NCBI GenBank assembly: GCA_030248195.1
Contig: JASAND010013449.1
Coordinates: forward strand, 26,081 to 90,080
DNA from: Trissonchulus latispiculum
Taxonomy: Eukaryota > Nematoda > Enoplea > Enoplida > Ironidae
Direction: 5' to 3'
DNA: 64,000 nt
Shown: positions 1 to 11,400 of the stretch, in pieces
Numbering within the stretch: position 1 is the stretch's first letter
How the letters are laid out: each line of letters starts with the position of its first letter
Translations under genes and position numbers: made by a program
The notes under the pieces: model-generated
The model's input: only the letters and a program-made list of their open reading frames with translations
The model's database searches: none
What the model was told of the DNA's origin: nothing

Positions 1-88
1 TGTTTGATATGATTGGGCCAAGAAATCACATAACAATATGATGCTCCGCCCTAGTGAAGCAATTTTACCCCGACTTTTGTTAAAACTA
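1..88 (+). repeat. Fragment of arm-tail repeat at window edge
   Basis: These bases match, inverted, the tail of the left arm (about 5470-5560) and, in direct orientation, the tail of the right arm (about 45020-45095). All three share the stretch reading GATTGGGCCAAGAAATCAC and then a similar CGCCCTAGTGAAGCAA. The match resumes after the foldback insertion, at 1371 to about 1400 (CTCATATTTAAGTT). A third copy therefore starts at or beyond the left edge of the window. Its function is unknown; the short open frames in it are not conserved in extent. Confidence 0.6.
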
Positions 89-1370
89 TACCTACAGAAA
101 CGTTAAAGTTAAACTGCATTACATGGCATACATTACTTTAATTTTTTGAAATTAAACATTACAACTGGAGAATTAGACATTCAGTTAAAGGTTTAGCATT
201 AAAAATTGACGATAAGATCTCGAATTAGCAATTTTAGAAAGGATTGTAATATTTATTATAAATCTAGCTGTTTAAAACTGTTTTATGAAAATACAAACGT
301 ATGGGTAGTTACGTTTTTACGTAAACATTTTCCTTCAATGTCATCGTCAAAAACTGAAACCTCCAAACTAATTGTAATTGAATTAACCTGGAACATGATT
401 TTAAATATAATATTAAAGGGGATCATATCAAGAAAGTACCGTAAGAAAAATTGGACAACTTCAACTGCTTATTGCCGGCGGTTGGCACAATATTGGGGTC
501 TTTCCCAGTATCCCCCCACAGCTCCGAAGAAGTACCGAAGAAGCACAATTCGACAGATTGAGTTGAAATTTGGTAGGGGTAGGTTTTCGGACTTGCTGAT
601 TTCAAAAATGCAAAAATTTTAAAAATTAAAAAAAAATTTAAATTTTTAAATTTTAGTTTGGTAAGGGGGGACCAAGGGAAACCGAAAATTTTTTGTCCAT
701 GATTTTGCTGAAAACTTGCGCTGATCACGAATCTGAAATCGGTTTTTCGATTCAGCTTTTCGTTACCTCAGGATAAGCTTACATCTTTAGCTTAAAACTT
801 TATCCCATATTTAGATAACGAAAAGCGGAATCGAAAAACTGATTTCAGATTCGTGATCAACGCCCCAGAAAACCCCTATGTGCAAGTTTTCAGCAAAATC
901 ATGAACAAAAAATTTTTCGGTTTCCCTTGGTCCCCCTTACCAAACTAAAATTTAAAAATTTTTAAAAATTTTTTTAAATTTTAGAATTTTTGCATTTTTG
1001 AAATCAGCAGGTCCGAAAAGCTACCCCTACCAAATTTCAACTCAATCAGTCGAATTGTGCTCCTTCGGTACTTCTTCGGAGCTATGGGGAGATAATGGGA
1101 AAGAGGAACATAATATTCATATCGTTGGAAAGCTCATGGCTTGCTGATTCCGATGCTATATATAAACAATTTTGCTATAACTTGTTGCTGTAAACTCGCA
1201 TTTTGAAAGGTGTCGACCAAAAGGACTATTTCCTCAAATTTTGGCAAATATAATTTCTAGCTGGCTAAACCTTTAACTGAATGTCTAATTCTCCAATTGT
1301 AATGTCTAATTTCAAAAAAATTAAAGTAATGTAAGCTATGTAATGTTTCCCTTTAGCATTTTTGTAGGTA
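89..1370. mobile_element. Nested foldback DNA element (non-autonomous), TA target site
   Basis: A 1282-base element has ends that are inverted copies: TACCTACAGAAACGTTAAAG at the left and the complement of TACCTACAAAAATGCTAA at the right. It is flanked by TA at 87-88 and 1371-1372. The related arm tail near 5440-5475 (minus strand) reads straight through AAAACTACAG, giving an empty-site allele with a single TA. Inside, a second inverted repeat (about 475-760 against 810-1110) makes most of the element self-complementary. No coding frame is supported. The TA duplication points to Tc1/mariner mobilisation, which is an inference. Confidence 0.75.
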
Positions 1371-1422
1371 TACAGGTACGCTCATATTTAAGTTAAAATA
1401 AAATAAATTTATTGTGAAAGAA

Positions 1423-1482
1423 TCTTTCTTTCTTCTTTCTTAATCTTTCAAAATATTCTTTCTTTCTTTCTTCTCTGCTTGA
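1423..1482. repeat. TTTC-rich pyrimidine microsatellite
   Basis: This is an imperfect run of CTTT/TTTC units. A counterpart in the same relative place in the left arm tail (about 5375-5425) is TTTC-rich on the same strand. Confidence 0.6.
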
Positions 1483-1709
1483 AAGAAAGTTAGCTTTCCA
1501 TCATAGTTAGACTGGCAGCTGCTATAAATAATCCAGCAGGGGTCATAGGTGAATAAGTGAAGAGAAAGAAAAGAAAGTATGTACCTACATATAGCTGTAT
1601 AGGCTTAGCTTATGTAAGAAAGCGCGCAAAATTAAATTAGGCGCCAATTAAAACTGCTTCTTAGTTTGCTCGTTTGGCTGTGTTGGCCTCACTTGTTCTT
1701 TTGAGTGCA

Positions 1710-2024
1710 ATGTCTGCACATCGTGATATTGGAGTTTATCATACGGATGGTGCCTATGGAAACCAAATTTTCCGAATCCCACCAACTTGGATTACAGAGC
1801 CCTCAAACCTGGACAATCTTAAACTGAATGATCCTGTTACTTATATTGATCGTTACACAAGTAAAACGTACAAGGGAGTTTACGTTAAACTTGTCGATAC
1901 CCTGGCTGAACTGGAGACTTCAGATGAAGACGACGAACCGGCTGAGCGCCGTCCTGCTGGTTTGCACAGCTCCCACCATGAAAGAACCCCTCAGCCTCCC
2001 CCGAAAAAGCGTAAAGTTTTGAAT
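1710..2024 (+). CDS. First coding exon of a small split nuclear-type protein gene
   Basis: The open frame begins with ATG at 1710; an in-frame TAG lies upstream at 1662, so this ATG is the likely start. It encodes 105 residues and ends exactly at a strong donor (AAT|GTAAGT, 2025). The N-terminal half (MSAHRDIGVY...) is mixed polar and hydrophobic. The C-terminal part is acidic (ETSDEDDEP), then Pro-rich, and ends in PPPKKRKVL, an SV40-type nuclear localisation signal. I do not recognise the family. The exon at 2977-3131 on the same strand probably ends the same gene, but its phase requires a middle exon that I could not place. Confidence 0.55.
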
Positions 2025-2976
2025 GTAAGTTCATAGATATGGTAAATGAATTTAAACAAATTCATCAATAGATTTGAATTTGCTTAACTATTGTTGCTCT
2101 AATATTAAAAACGGGAGCGACATTTAGGTTTTTATATCAAAACTAATTTCAGTAGGCATATATTTTGGCAATTTCAACAGGCAATAAATATAAGTTGATT
2201 TTCTTCCACATTGTCTCAAGAGCAAAAATTTTTGTCCCAATGTATCCCAATGTATAATTCACTCACTTACTGCAGTACTGTCGAAACAATTACGGCTCAC
2301 CTAACAACAGTACTCAATTAAGGGGGGGCTACTAATGGTTTGCCCCGACTTTGTCCGATTGGCCTACTTTTTGGCGAAGATATAGGCGAAGATATTTTTG
2401 GCGAATTGAAAGCTCTCTCGCCATGCAGCCATATGCCGGAAATATAGTCTTTACTGACGTCTGCTTTGATACGAATGAATTCGAGGATTCAACGATATGG
2501 TCAACATTCCCTCTGGAGCCGAGCTCAGAGTTGATCAGTTGGTAGTTCTCAACGTGAGACATCGCTCGTTTCGCGTGGAACCTGACAAAGCTTTTATACA
2601 GCCCTACAGAAATTGTTGGCAGAAGCTACAAAGCTAAGGTAGATATTTAAGTGTATAACTTTGTCTTACCAAATGAAACTTTGTCGTCCTTAAAAGTTAC
2701 TGTCTTAGCTACAACCAAAAACCAGAATTCTATACCAAAAAGTTGGATTTTGGATCTAAATCTATACCTCTATTTTATATATAAAGTTGGATTTGTTGGA
2801 ATTCTCAGAACAATTGTGAGATTAAACTTTTAAATTAAAAATAAAATATTAAAACATTTAGAATTTCAAAGATCAATTATTGAGCCTTTTGATCTATTGG
2901 CTTGAGTCAAGTCCATAGCGAAGTTCGACCTAAACTGTTAACTCTAAGCTTAAAATGTTTTATTTTTCCTTTGCAG
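2025..2976 (+). other. Intron region of the 1710-3131 gene; possible middle exon unresolved
   Basis: The stretch contains short open frames around 2340-2640, including one that ends before a good donor (GTTCTCAAC|GTGAGA at 2553). None joins both neighbouring exons in phase by inspection. One intervening exon of length 3n+1 is needed. Confidence 0.3.
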
Positions 2977-3131
2977 CAAATCCCAGCAAAGCCAGGCCTG
3001 GCCTAAGTCCGCGTCGCCGTCATGCTTTGGAGCATGCAATTTTGGATACATTTGGACACCCTTCATTTTCCAAAAATGTGGCAAGTGGTAGAACGGGAAT
3101 AAATCAAGGAATGATTAACAATAGATTGTAA
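2977..3131 (+). CDS. Terminal exon, possibly BEN-domain-like
   Basis: A clear acceptor (TTTTTCCTTTGCAG) is followed by an open frame of 51 codons ending in TAA at 3129. It starts with two bases of a split codon. The peptide begins NPSKARPGLSPRRRHALEHA and ends GRTGINQGMINNRL. The arrangement of basic residues followed by ILDTF...SGRTG faintly resembles the C-terminal half of BEN domains, which bind DNA or chromatin. This is an impression, not a proven match. Together with the nuclear signal upstream it would fit a nuclear protein. Confidence 0.45.
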
Positions 3132-3522
3132 CTTTTGTTTCGAGGCTCTGCATGCAAAAGTGGAATAATCACGCCTTCCTTGTACCATATTTTTTGCAAG
3201 TCACGTTTATGGATCTTGTTAAGATTAGCAAAATCGGAACCATAACTTTTCGATTCCCATCGGTCCTCTTGCGAATAGATCCATTTTTCAATATGTCAGG
3301 GTGGTCGAAAACCTACCCATACCGAAATTTAGCTCGATTGGTCGCATTAAAATTTTTAAGCACTGGTGGGCTAATCTTAACAAGATCTTAGTTTACTTAT
3401 TGAATTGAAAAACTTTTGAACTCAACTTCACAATTTATTTCCGATGTAAGCAAATTACTTATAGTAGAAGTAATAGTATTATATACCATTAACCAAAGCT
3501 TAAAAGTCAGACATATGCACAC
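3132..3522. other. Non-coding, repeat-like sequence
   Basis: No supported gene. Bases 3290-3350 (CCTACCCATACCGAAATTTA) resemble a motif that recurs in the foldback at 89-1370 and in the elements at 11540 and 15880, suggesting a degraded copy of the same non-autonomous family. Confidence 0.35.
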
Positions 3523-4551
3523 TCAATATCCGCTAACCTCACCGTCTTTCAAAACAATGGCGGGCAGGACTTTGTGAATGTGTGAAATATAACGTCTACA
3601 ATCAAAAACAGTGTGGGATTTCCAATACTCAGAGATGGCCTTAATCAAGGCTGCCTTAGTTTGGGGTTTATGAATTGTTTCAATTGATCTCTTTAGGTCA
3701 GCCCAGATAAGCTCAATAACGTTTATATCTGGGCTGGAGGCGGGGACGTCTGGATACAGTTTCACTGATCTTTCATTGTACCAAACTTGTAAAAGCTTAC
3801 TGGTATGATTACTGGCATTATCCTGGTAGACCCAATAATATCCATTGGGGAAATGATCGCGTACGTGAGATAAAACAGTTTTTTTCGAAAATACGTTTAT
3901 AAAATTCTCCATTAAGGGTCCCTGAAAATATAGCAAGGGGGGATTTCCTTGCCAAGAAATGCCCCCGGAAACATGTAGTTTAAAGCTATGCTTGGCCTTG
4001 GGACGTCGAGCCTTTGGAAGAGAGCCTGATTCCGGTTTGTAGTAATGTGACTGCCCGTACTGCTTCATTTCAATCATAGATTCGTCGGTAAAAATGTAGT
4101 TACGAAAGTCAGATCGCATATGCAAATGATTCAGCGCAAATCGAAGACGCGTTGCCTTGTTTTTCAACGAAATAAGTTGGCAGTAGCGTGTTCTGGTTCT
4201 CCGCCATCCCAGAAAAAGGCGAGCCCGTCGAATAGTTTGATCGGAGGCATTCACACGAAATTTCTGCCAAAGCTTATCGGTCTATTTCCCACTGCTAATT
4301 TCAGGATTTTCATGAATCCATCTATCAATCGAAGCAAGATGAACCGAATTAAGTACAGAGTGTCTCCCTTTCGCAGAAGTGTCATATTCTAGCTTGCCAG
4401 TCCTTTTGTGATAAGCCAGAAAATGGTAAATAGAAGGAATGCTAACATCGTACTTGTCTTGACTTTTAAGCTTTGCAGCAACCGCTGGTGGTTTCATAGA
4501 CTTGCTATAGAGGAGGATCTTTATTTTGATCCAAGTAGGCAACAGACCCAT
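3523..4551 (-). pseudogene. Tc1/mariner (IS630 superfamily) transposase with one in-frame stop
   Basis: This reading frame spans 342 codons, the usual length of Tc1-type transposases, from ATG at 4551 to the stop at 3523. It is intact except for one TAG at 4284-4282 between the DNA-binding and catalytic parts. The N-terminal 89 codons carry the paired-like helix-turn-helix region (PPAVAAKLKSQ, SIPSIYHFL). The catalytic part shows FTDES, YQDNASNH and INVIELIWADLKR, the three acidic residues of a DDE domain. I count 35 residues between the second D and the E. Because only one codon is broken, inactivation looks recent. I did not find convincing terminal repeats on both sides. Confidence 0.85.
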
Positions 4552-4589
4552 TGAACTGAGAATAAATTGACCAAATTCCTAAAATTTGC

Positions 4590-4816
4590 AGTGTTGTTGA
4601 TCAGAACTAAGGAGGTCAACCAATAGGAAATGTAGCCGACCTTCGACGTACAATTTATGTTTAAGCTAGTCGTCAAAAATATAGAAGTTTCGATTTCGGG
4701 TGCTTAATTAAACATTTTTCTTATTAAATTTGAAAGTTTCGGAGTTTCTTAGCTTTTTAAGAATTTCCACCACCTCCCTCAACTTATTACTAAAATGGTG
4801 GCTGATCAACAACACT
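4590..4816. repeat. Short element bounded by a perfect 15-bp inverted repeat
   Basis: AGTGTTGTTGATCAG at 4590-4604 is the exact complement of CTGATCAACAACACT at 4802-4816, enclosing 227 bases just upstream of the transposase start. It may be a MITE or a displaced end of the transposon. I see no clear target duplication. Confidence 0.4.
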
Positions 4817-5439
4817 ATGTCGTGATAACGTAAATTGTGAATTTCTTCGGCGGAAAAGAAAAACTAACCAAACGTCCAAAGTCTGAAATTAGTAGCCTCA
4901 TACGTGTTTTGCAAGTAATGTTTGCAGGAAATAGGTGTCTGTCATTGTTTAAGTCACAAATGCTGTCAATCGTTGAATGGACTTTGCTGTTATTTTGCTT
5001 TGTGTGCGTATATGTATACCTATGCCATTATACTTGAAGTAAAACAGCACTCCATATGTCACAAATTGAGTAGTAAAGTCGTCACATTTTTAGGTTTACT
5101 CTAAGATGAAATGAAACTCACTAGCTGGGAGCTTGACCTTTGTACTACATTTCAAAGGACGAATGCATATGTGAAATGTGTATGTCCGCACGAAGACAAG
5201 TATATAATGTAGGACTGCTTAGAAACATCACTGGTCACCTGGGTCTCAAAGAGCAACAGCTAGCTAGGACAATGGCTAGACATGCCAACTCGAAACTTAG
5301 TTTGCGGCTGTCAGCAGTGACATAAGATAAATGAAGTGGAATAAAAGAAAAGAAGAAACTTTATTTCTTCCAAAAAATTATTTCTTTCTTCTTTCTTTCT
5401 TTCAAAATTTATTTTCTCTAATTTCTCTTTTTCTTTAAA
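4817..5439. other. No gene recognised
   Basis: The stretch has short open frames only, with neither splice support nor family motifs. It ends in the TTTC-rich tract that marks the arm tail. Confidence 0.4.
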
Positions 5440-6079
5440 CTTAAATATGAGCATAGCTGTAGTTTTAACAGAAGTGGGGGGAGGGGGTAAAATTGCTTCA
5501 CTAGGACGGAGCATCACATTGTTACGTGATTTCTTGGCCCAATCATATCCAACATATCCTACATGCACATGTAACTCAGTGTGATAGTTTACAATGTGGA
5601 CAGTCCAGTAGGGTCCTTTAGGGAGAGGACCATTTTTGTTTTCGTTAACGTAAACGCAAATTTGCGTTTTCGTTGACGAAATTTGCAATTACGTTAAATT
5701 TGTGTTTTCGACAAGACATACAGCTTTCTACTTGCATTTCTTACTTTCAGTAAAAGCAGACGAACTTATTAACAATTAATAATAACTTAATAAGTCAGCC
5801 ACAGATTCGTGCCATTTATTATAGGCATGTGTTGCTTTAGTGGCGTTTAGTGGAAGGATGGTACATAAGGTCCCTCTCCTTATCATACCTTTTTAAAACT
5901 GTTCGAAACTGGAAATGTTTGCTCAAGAAATTTTTCAAATTAATTTTCCTAGAAAAATCCTGATGACTAAAGTACCAGTTGCGTAGGTTGTAACAGAACA
6001 TTTAGTCGGATAACTTATATATAATTTCGCTTCGTCTTTGTTGTTCAGAATGCAGTTAGCCCTTCCCTTGGTCTGTTAT

Positions 6080-8100
6080 GGGAGTGAATCCAAAACCCGA
6101 AAGCATTCAAAAAGCTCAGCAGTTAGAATCCTATTTTTCAATTCAATTCAAGAAGGGTGTAGTGTCTGCATAATTAGCATTCACGGAAACTCTACGTCTT
6201 TGTTAAGCGCAATGTTGAGATAGCGCAATTGAAATAGTGAGCGCTTTGTGCAGCCACCTCACCCCAGTCGGTGCTCGGGTTAGGGGTAGTGCCAGCTTAG
6301 AACGTATGCATTTTTGAGGGAAGGGGGATGCTGACACTGAATAATTGTCATAGCAATTAACCGAGGTGTTCTGCTAAGCTATCAGGGCCTCCATTAGTAC
6401 GTCAGTTGACATGATCCTCCACTTATAGCGCAGTAAGAAACCACTGCACTATCAGAGGCTCAAATAGTAGGAGTTGAGATAGCGCAACTTTGAGATTGAG
6501 CAACAGTACCTATCTTTGTAACATGGGTATTTTTCGAAACTACGTGAGCCAACGTTAATTTTTCGCAGAGATGCACCGTGCTGGGTCCGAGCCGAGGCTT
6601 TGGCCTGAAAATTGGGGTCTAAATAGGATAATTTTCTTAAAAATGTAGATTTTGCTATAATTCATAGTATCAACAAAATTACAATAAATTGTTGTTTTCG
6701 TTCAGATCGATGAGAAATATAACGAACGAACCAAAGGTTTAACCACAGAGGCTGACATCGGACCCTATGCCCTGGTGGATCCCTAATTAAACGTATCACT
6801 TCTTTAAATTTTTGGTACTTTTTTGACAAACCTTACAAGTTGAATTGATCTCCATATTTTGGCAACACATCTCTATACGATTTATTTTTCACTATTGACA
6901 TTATTTGAATAAATTTAACAGGACAGTAGTCGTATAGCATTAAAAAAGTTTGCGGGTATCAGTTCACTGCGGGCCGCGGGCAGCGGGGCGGGCGGAGCGG
7001 GTACCAACCTGCGGCTAGCGGGGCAGGGTGTGCCGCTAAGATGGTGCCTGCTTCCAACTCTGCGTGAGGCTTCGGCCACATCATTCGATTCCACTATCAA
7101 ATCGCTGGGAACCCTTTGTTAATTATTATGAAACCGCTCTTCGTTATAAAGAAATCAGCTAAAATGTATACGCAGCCTGGATTTAGCCTATTTTTTCCAA
7201 CTTCCGGCAAGCGACCACCTTAGCTAGAAAGCAGCAATCGGGCAACTAAAAAAGGGTCCCTGGGGACCTGGAAAACAGGTCTAGTAAGTGGCAAAGTGGC
7301 AACCCTCTAGCTTGCATAGTATATGCTCCACAATCGCTGAAAAAATTGGCCATGCTTTTGCAAAACTACATTTTCTATGATAGCAGCGTAAGGCATAGCA
7401 GTTAGAAGATTATAATGGCACGGATAGTTGGCCTCGACGAGACCTTCAAATTGACACCCTTAGTTTAATTTTAATCACGAAATGGCTGAATTGGCCAATG
7501 GCTGAATCACTAATTGGGTGTTAGAATTGTAAAAGAACTTATTTTGGAAAGTTTCATCAAATTTCATCTTTATTTGAGCCGACAACCAACAATATGTGCC
7601 CAAAAGGAATCACCACCTTAATCCCACAAGCCTCTTAAGGGCTATCAACCTGAAAAGCCCATAGGTAAAGATGGGCGAAACGTCGCGACCCAAAATTTCA
7701 CGGTGCTCGTGGCAAGAAAAGGCCAATCATCTACCCTTAAATGGTAATATCTGTCGAGAATGGAAGTGTTGTGCTTTTGAACCTGGACTGTGTGAGGACG
7801 TTAGAATGCTAAATTTAGTAAACTTTGGAAAGTTTCTACAAATTTCAACATCGTTTGTGCCGTATACTAACATTATGTTCTCAATAGGAATCAACGCCGT
7901 ATGCAATTTCGGGAACAAAAACAGAAGTTTCTTAGATATTCGGCCTCTTATTGTGGAAGAGTATTATAATATTAGTGTTATAATATTAATATTTCATCAA
8001 AAAGCTGAAAGTAATGATTATTGACATGAATAATATTGTTATTGTTGAATAATATTGAATAGCATTGTACATTACATGCTTAATTACTTGACTGATTTCG
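6080..8100. other. Left-arm-specific insertion, no gene recognised
   Basis: The right arm lacks about 1.7 kb of this interval. It includes a strongly GC-rich patch (6950-7080, GGGCCGCGGGCAGCGGGG) like the fragments at 36160-36215 and 45300-45385. It also includes one end of the TTAA-type family (AAAAGGAATCACCACC then TTAA, 7607-7626). No coding exon is supported. Confidence 0.4.
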
Positions 8101-8412
8101 TCTGGATATAGTTTCCCTTTATTAATTAAACCTCAAGCTAGATTTTAGATCATCACTATAGATGTCTGAATCAGGTTTTACAGGTCTGAATCAGGTATAG
8201 ATCATAATTCAGTTTTTGGTGAATTAACCTTTCGCCGCTTTTGTGGAAAATTATGTAAATCATATATACAAAAATTATAGAAAAGTACTTATATAGAAAT
8301 TACTACAAAAACATATACACCTTTTCATGTCATTTATACGTGGTGGTTTTATTATTTCTTCAACATACGTTCAGTGCATATTTTACAGAAAGAATTTCCA
8401 ATATACAAATTT

Positions 8413-11400
8413 TTATTGGAAAGATTTCCGTGATGACATTCCCGTTATCTTCTTAGCATAAAAGTACGCAGTTTGGTTTATTTGGTTTAACAATCTTCTA
8501 ACCTGAAACATAATCCTTGTTTTACTCATAACCTATAGCAGCAAGTGCAGGAGTAATTAAGACTACTGATTAGGATTAGAAAGATTTGTTAATAATTTAA
8601 TGCAGTAATAGGACGCATTGGTTGCTTGAATCTACCAAGCATGCAAAGAAAATTTAGTTGTTAAATTATGATCAATTACAGATGCGAATAACTATATACA
8701 ATCTTACTTCAGGAATTTCCAAAGTATGAAATATCCATATTACAATTCCTAGGGAAATATTTGCAGCAAATACCATAACATAAAGTGTTAGTCTTTGGTA
8801 ATAGATAGCTAGTGATCCCAGGAAGCATGCAGTCCAGTTCAGCAGTGCTACTGGTATTATTGATCCAGAACTAATTCTGAACAACCAACCACACAATGTT
8901 ACTTACTGCAAGAGTATATAATAACTAAGAGTGTGACAAGCGTCACACTCTAGTTATTAAGGCCGGGGACATTATCTGCACGATAACGGCTGACCCGCTA
9001 CACAAATTTGACCCCAGTGACCCCTCCCGCAAATTAGTACCTAGTGCACATTTGTGTACCATCACTCGCTTGTATGTTTATGTGTTGAAGAGCGAAAGTG
9101 GCCAGTTGCTGATTGAACGTTTTTAGCTTCAACACATAAAGATACAAGCGAGCGATAGTGCCCAAATGTGTACTATGTACTCATTTGTGGGAAGGGTCAC
9201 TGGGGTCTAATTTGTCTAGGGGGTCAGCCTTTATCGTGCGGATGATGTCCCAGGCATTAATAACTAAGAATGTGAGGCTTATTACACTATTAGTTATTAT
9301 GTACTTTGCTTACAGTTTCTTATTACAGCTAATGAGTGTCACAACAAAAAGTACCTCAATGGCAAGGAGCACTAACACACATTACACTTTAGAGGGATGG
9401 GTCTTGACTTTTACTTGGACGGCTGTGATTAATCAACAATATTGCTTTATGGTACATTGTATCCCAAAGAAAAATTTTTGCATTGATTTCTAACAGCCAA
9501 TGGAAGCATTCAGATATAATAGTTTCTCCATCGTCTAAAACTTGGCTTCAATGAAACTGCTTAATTTTTTCACACTCACTATTTCATCTTATTTTATTTT
9601 TGTCCGTAGTTTTTACATTTTATGTCCATACAAACGAGGTCACGCTGAAACCAATACTATTGCGGCGTGGTTTTCGGACAGATTCAAAACTGTAAAACTG
9701 ACGCGGAATAAAACAACGTAATACAAAACTGCAAACTTCATCAAATTTCAAATGTTTATCGTCAAGCTGCATTCGAACGCTTAGCTATCTGAAACCAATA
9801 TTCAACATGAATAAAAGTGCAATCAGAAATACTAGTCGACATGAAACTTCAATGTTCATACCTTGCGGAAGTCCATGTTGTTGAGGATGTTAAGGGTAAC
9901 TTCTTGTAATTTGAAACTCTATCAGCACTACCCAGAGCGTCCGCAATGAGAATACTGCCGAAAAGCAAAACTGATATTCCGAAAGTTGTAAGGTGTCCCA
10001 CCAAGTGACCATGATTTACCCAACAACTAAAAGTAGTTTCAAGTAAACAAAGTGGCATTCTTATAGTTTCGTAAATAATTCTGATGATTTTGAGACAAGG
10101 CACACTAAACATTTTAATGTTGATAAAAGGATAATTTTACAACAATTTCCAACAGCTCATGCTGCTTTGCTTTATCAAATAAGAATTGTGAACAAAATTA
10201 TTTCATTAAAAATTTGTTGAAATATCTAAGTCTCTTACGAGTACTTCGAAGAAAGCCTGCCAAAAGACACGACAGCAGGAATCGATGTCACAGATGTTAT
10301 TACTGCAACAGAAACAATATTTACCCTTCGTTTGTTACAAAGGATATACAAAATATTCTCTCGCTAGTCACTAGTCTTAGTAAATACGTATACAACTCTT
10401 TTGCACTTTTACTGTGTAAAGACTGTGCATATAAATCAGATAATGCACAGTGCAGCGTGCGTATAACAACTTATACGCACGCTGCACGCTAGGAGGTCTG
10501 CCCCTAATTTAAGTTGCAGAAGCATACAGTTTCCTGCATGCTTCAGCAGTGTGTACAGCAGAGTTCCAACCTAAACAGCTCTGCTGCACACCAAAAAATA
10601 GGCCTCCCAGCCGATTGCTACCACTTTGCATTGAAATTTGTCTAGACATGTCTGTCAGAAACAACATAAACGAGTAAGGTTTCATCAATTAAGGATAGGT
10701 TTAATCATTGTATAAGTCCTTTACAACACACCTTTTACACACACGCGCTGTTCACTAATTTCTACTACGCACGACGCATGGGAAGCCCTCGTGCGTGGCA
10801 CTCAGAGCTTCCCACACGAATGAATGCACGCTAAGGTGTGCTATAAAGTATACTTAAATATGCAATGGCGAACTGCACATTTGCAGTGCAAATTCTTTTG
10901 TATTCTTTACAATAGCAATTGTATTTCTTTAAGCAAAGCTTGCATATCTGAGCATCTTGGCTGAAAATACTTTAACTAAAGTGATTTTAGACTTTGTGGT
11001 TTGCTTAGGAGTTGCGTTCTACTGCCACAATTTAAAAATAAATTTCAAAACGCTATACCCCCACTGAATACCACACTGGCACGTTTGCCCAAAACAGGAC
11101 CGGATCCCATTCCATAAATTATTCTGAAACATTGCCAAGCCTCAATCTTCATAATGACGAATGACTGGACAAGGAAGACGTGAAGGCAGAGACTTGCCAT
11201 TCGACATATCAACTGAAGACAAAAGTGAATAATTCCAAATTCAAATATTTCTGCATTTTTCTGTTTCTTATCATAACAATCATAATATGTTGTAATCATA
11301 GGTTTGTACATAGACTCAGAGTTTCCACCACTACAGTCCGGAAAAAATACAACGCCTACCTCCATAAAAGGCAAGGGGTATGCAAAAATGGCCGGAAAAG

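Noticed and set aside
423..728. Minus-strand 101-codon frame at the start of the window
   Set aside because: It lies in the inverted-repeat arm of the foldback element and is not preserved in the opposite arm.
10214..10492. Plus-strand 92-codon frame
   Set aside because: It is the reverse complement of the TM4 exon and flanking intron of the receptor, which has phase-matched splice sites on the other strand.
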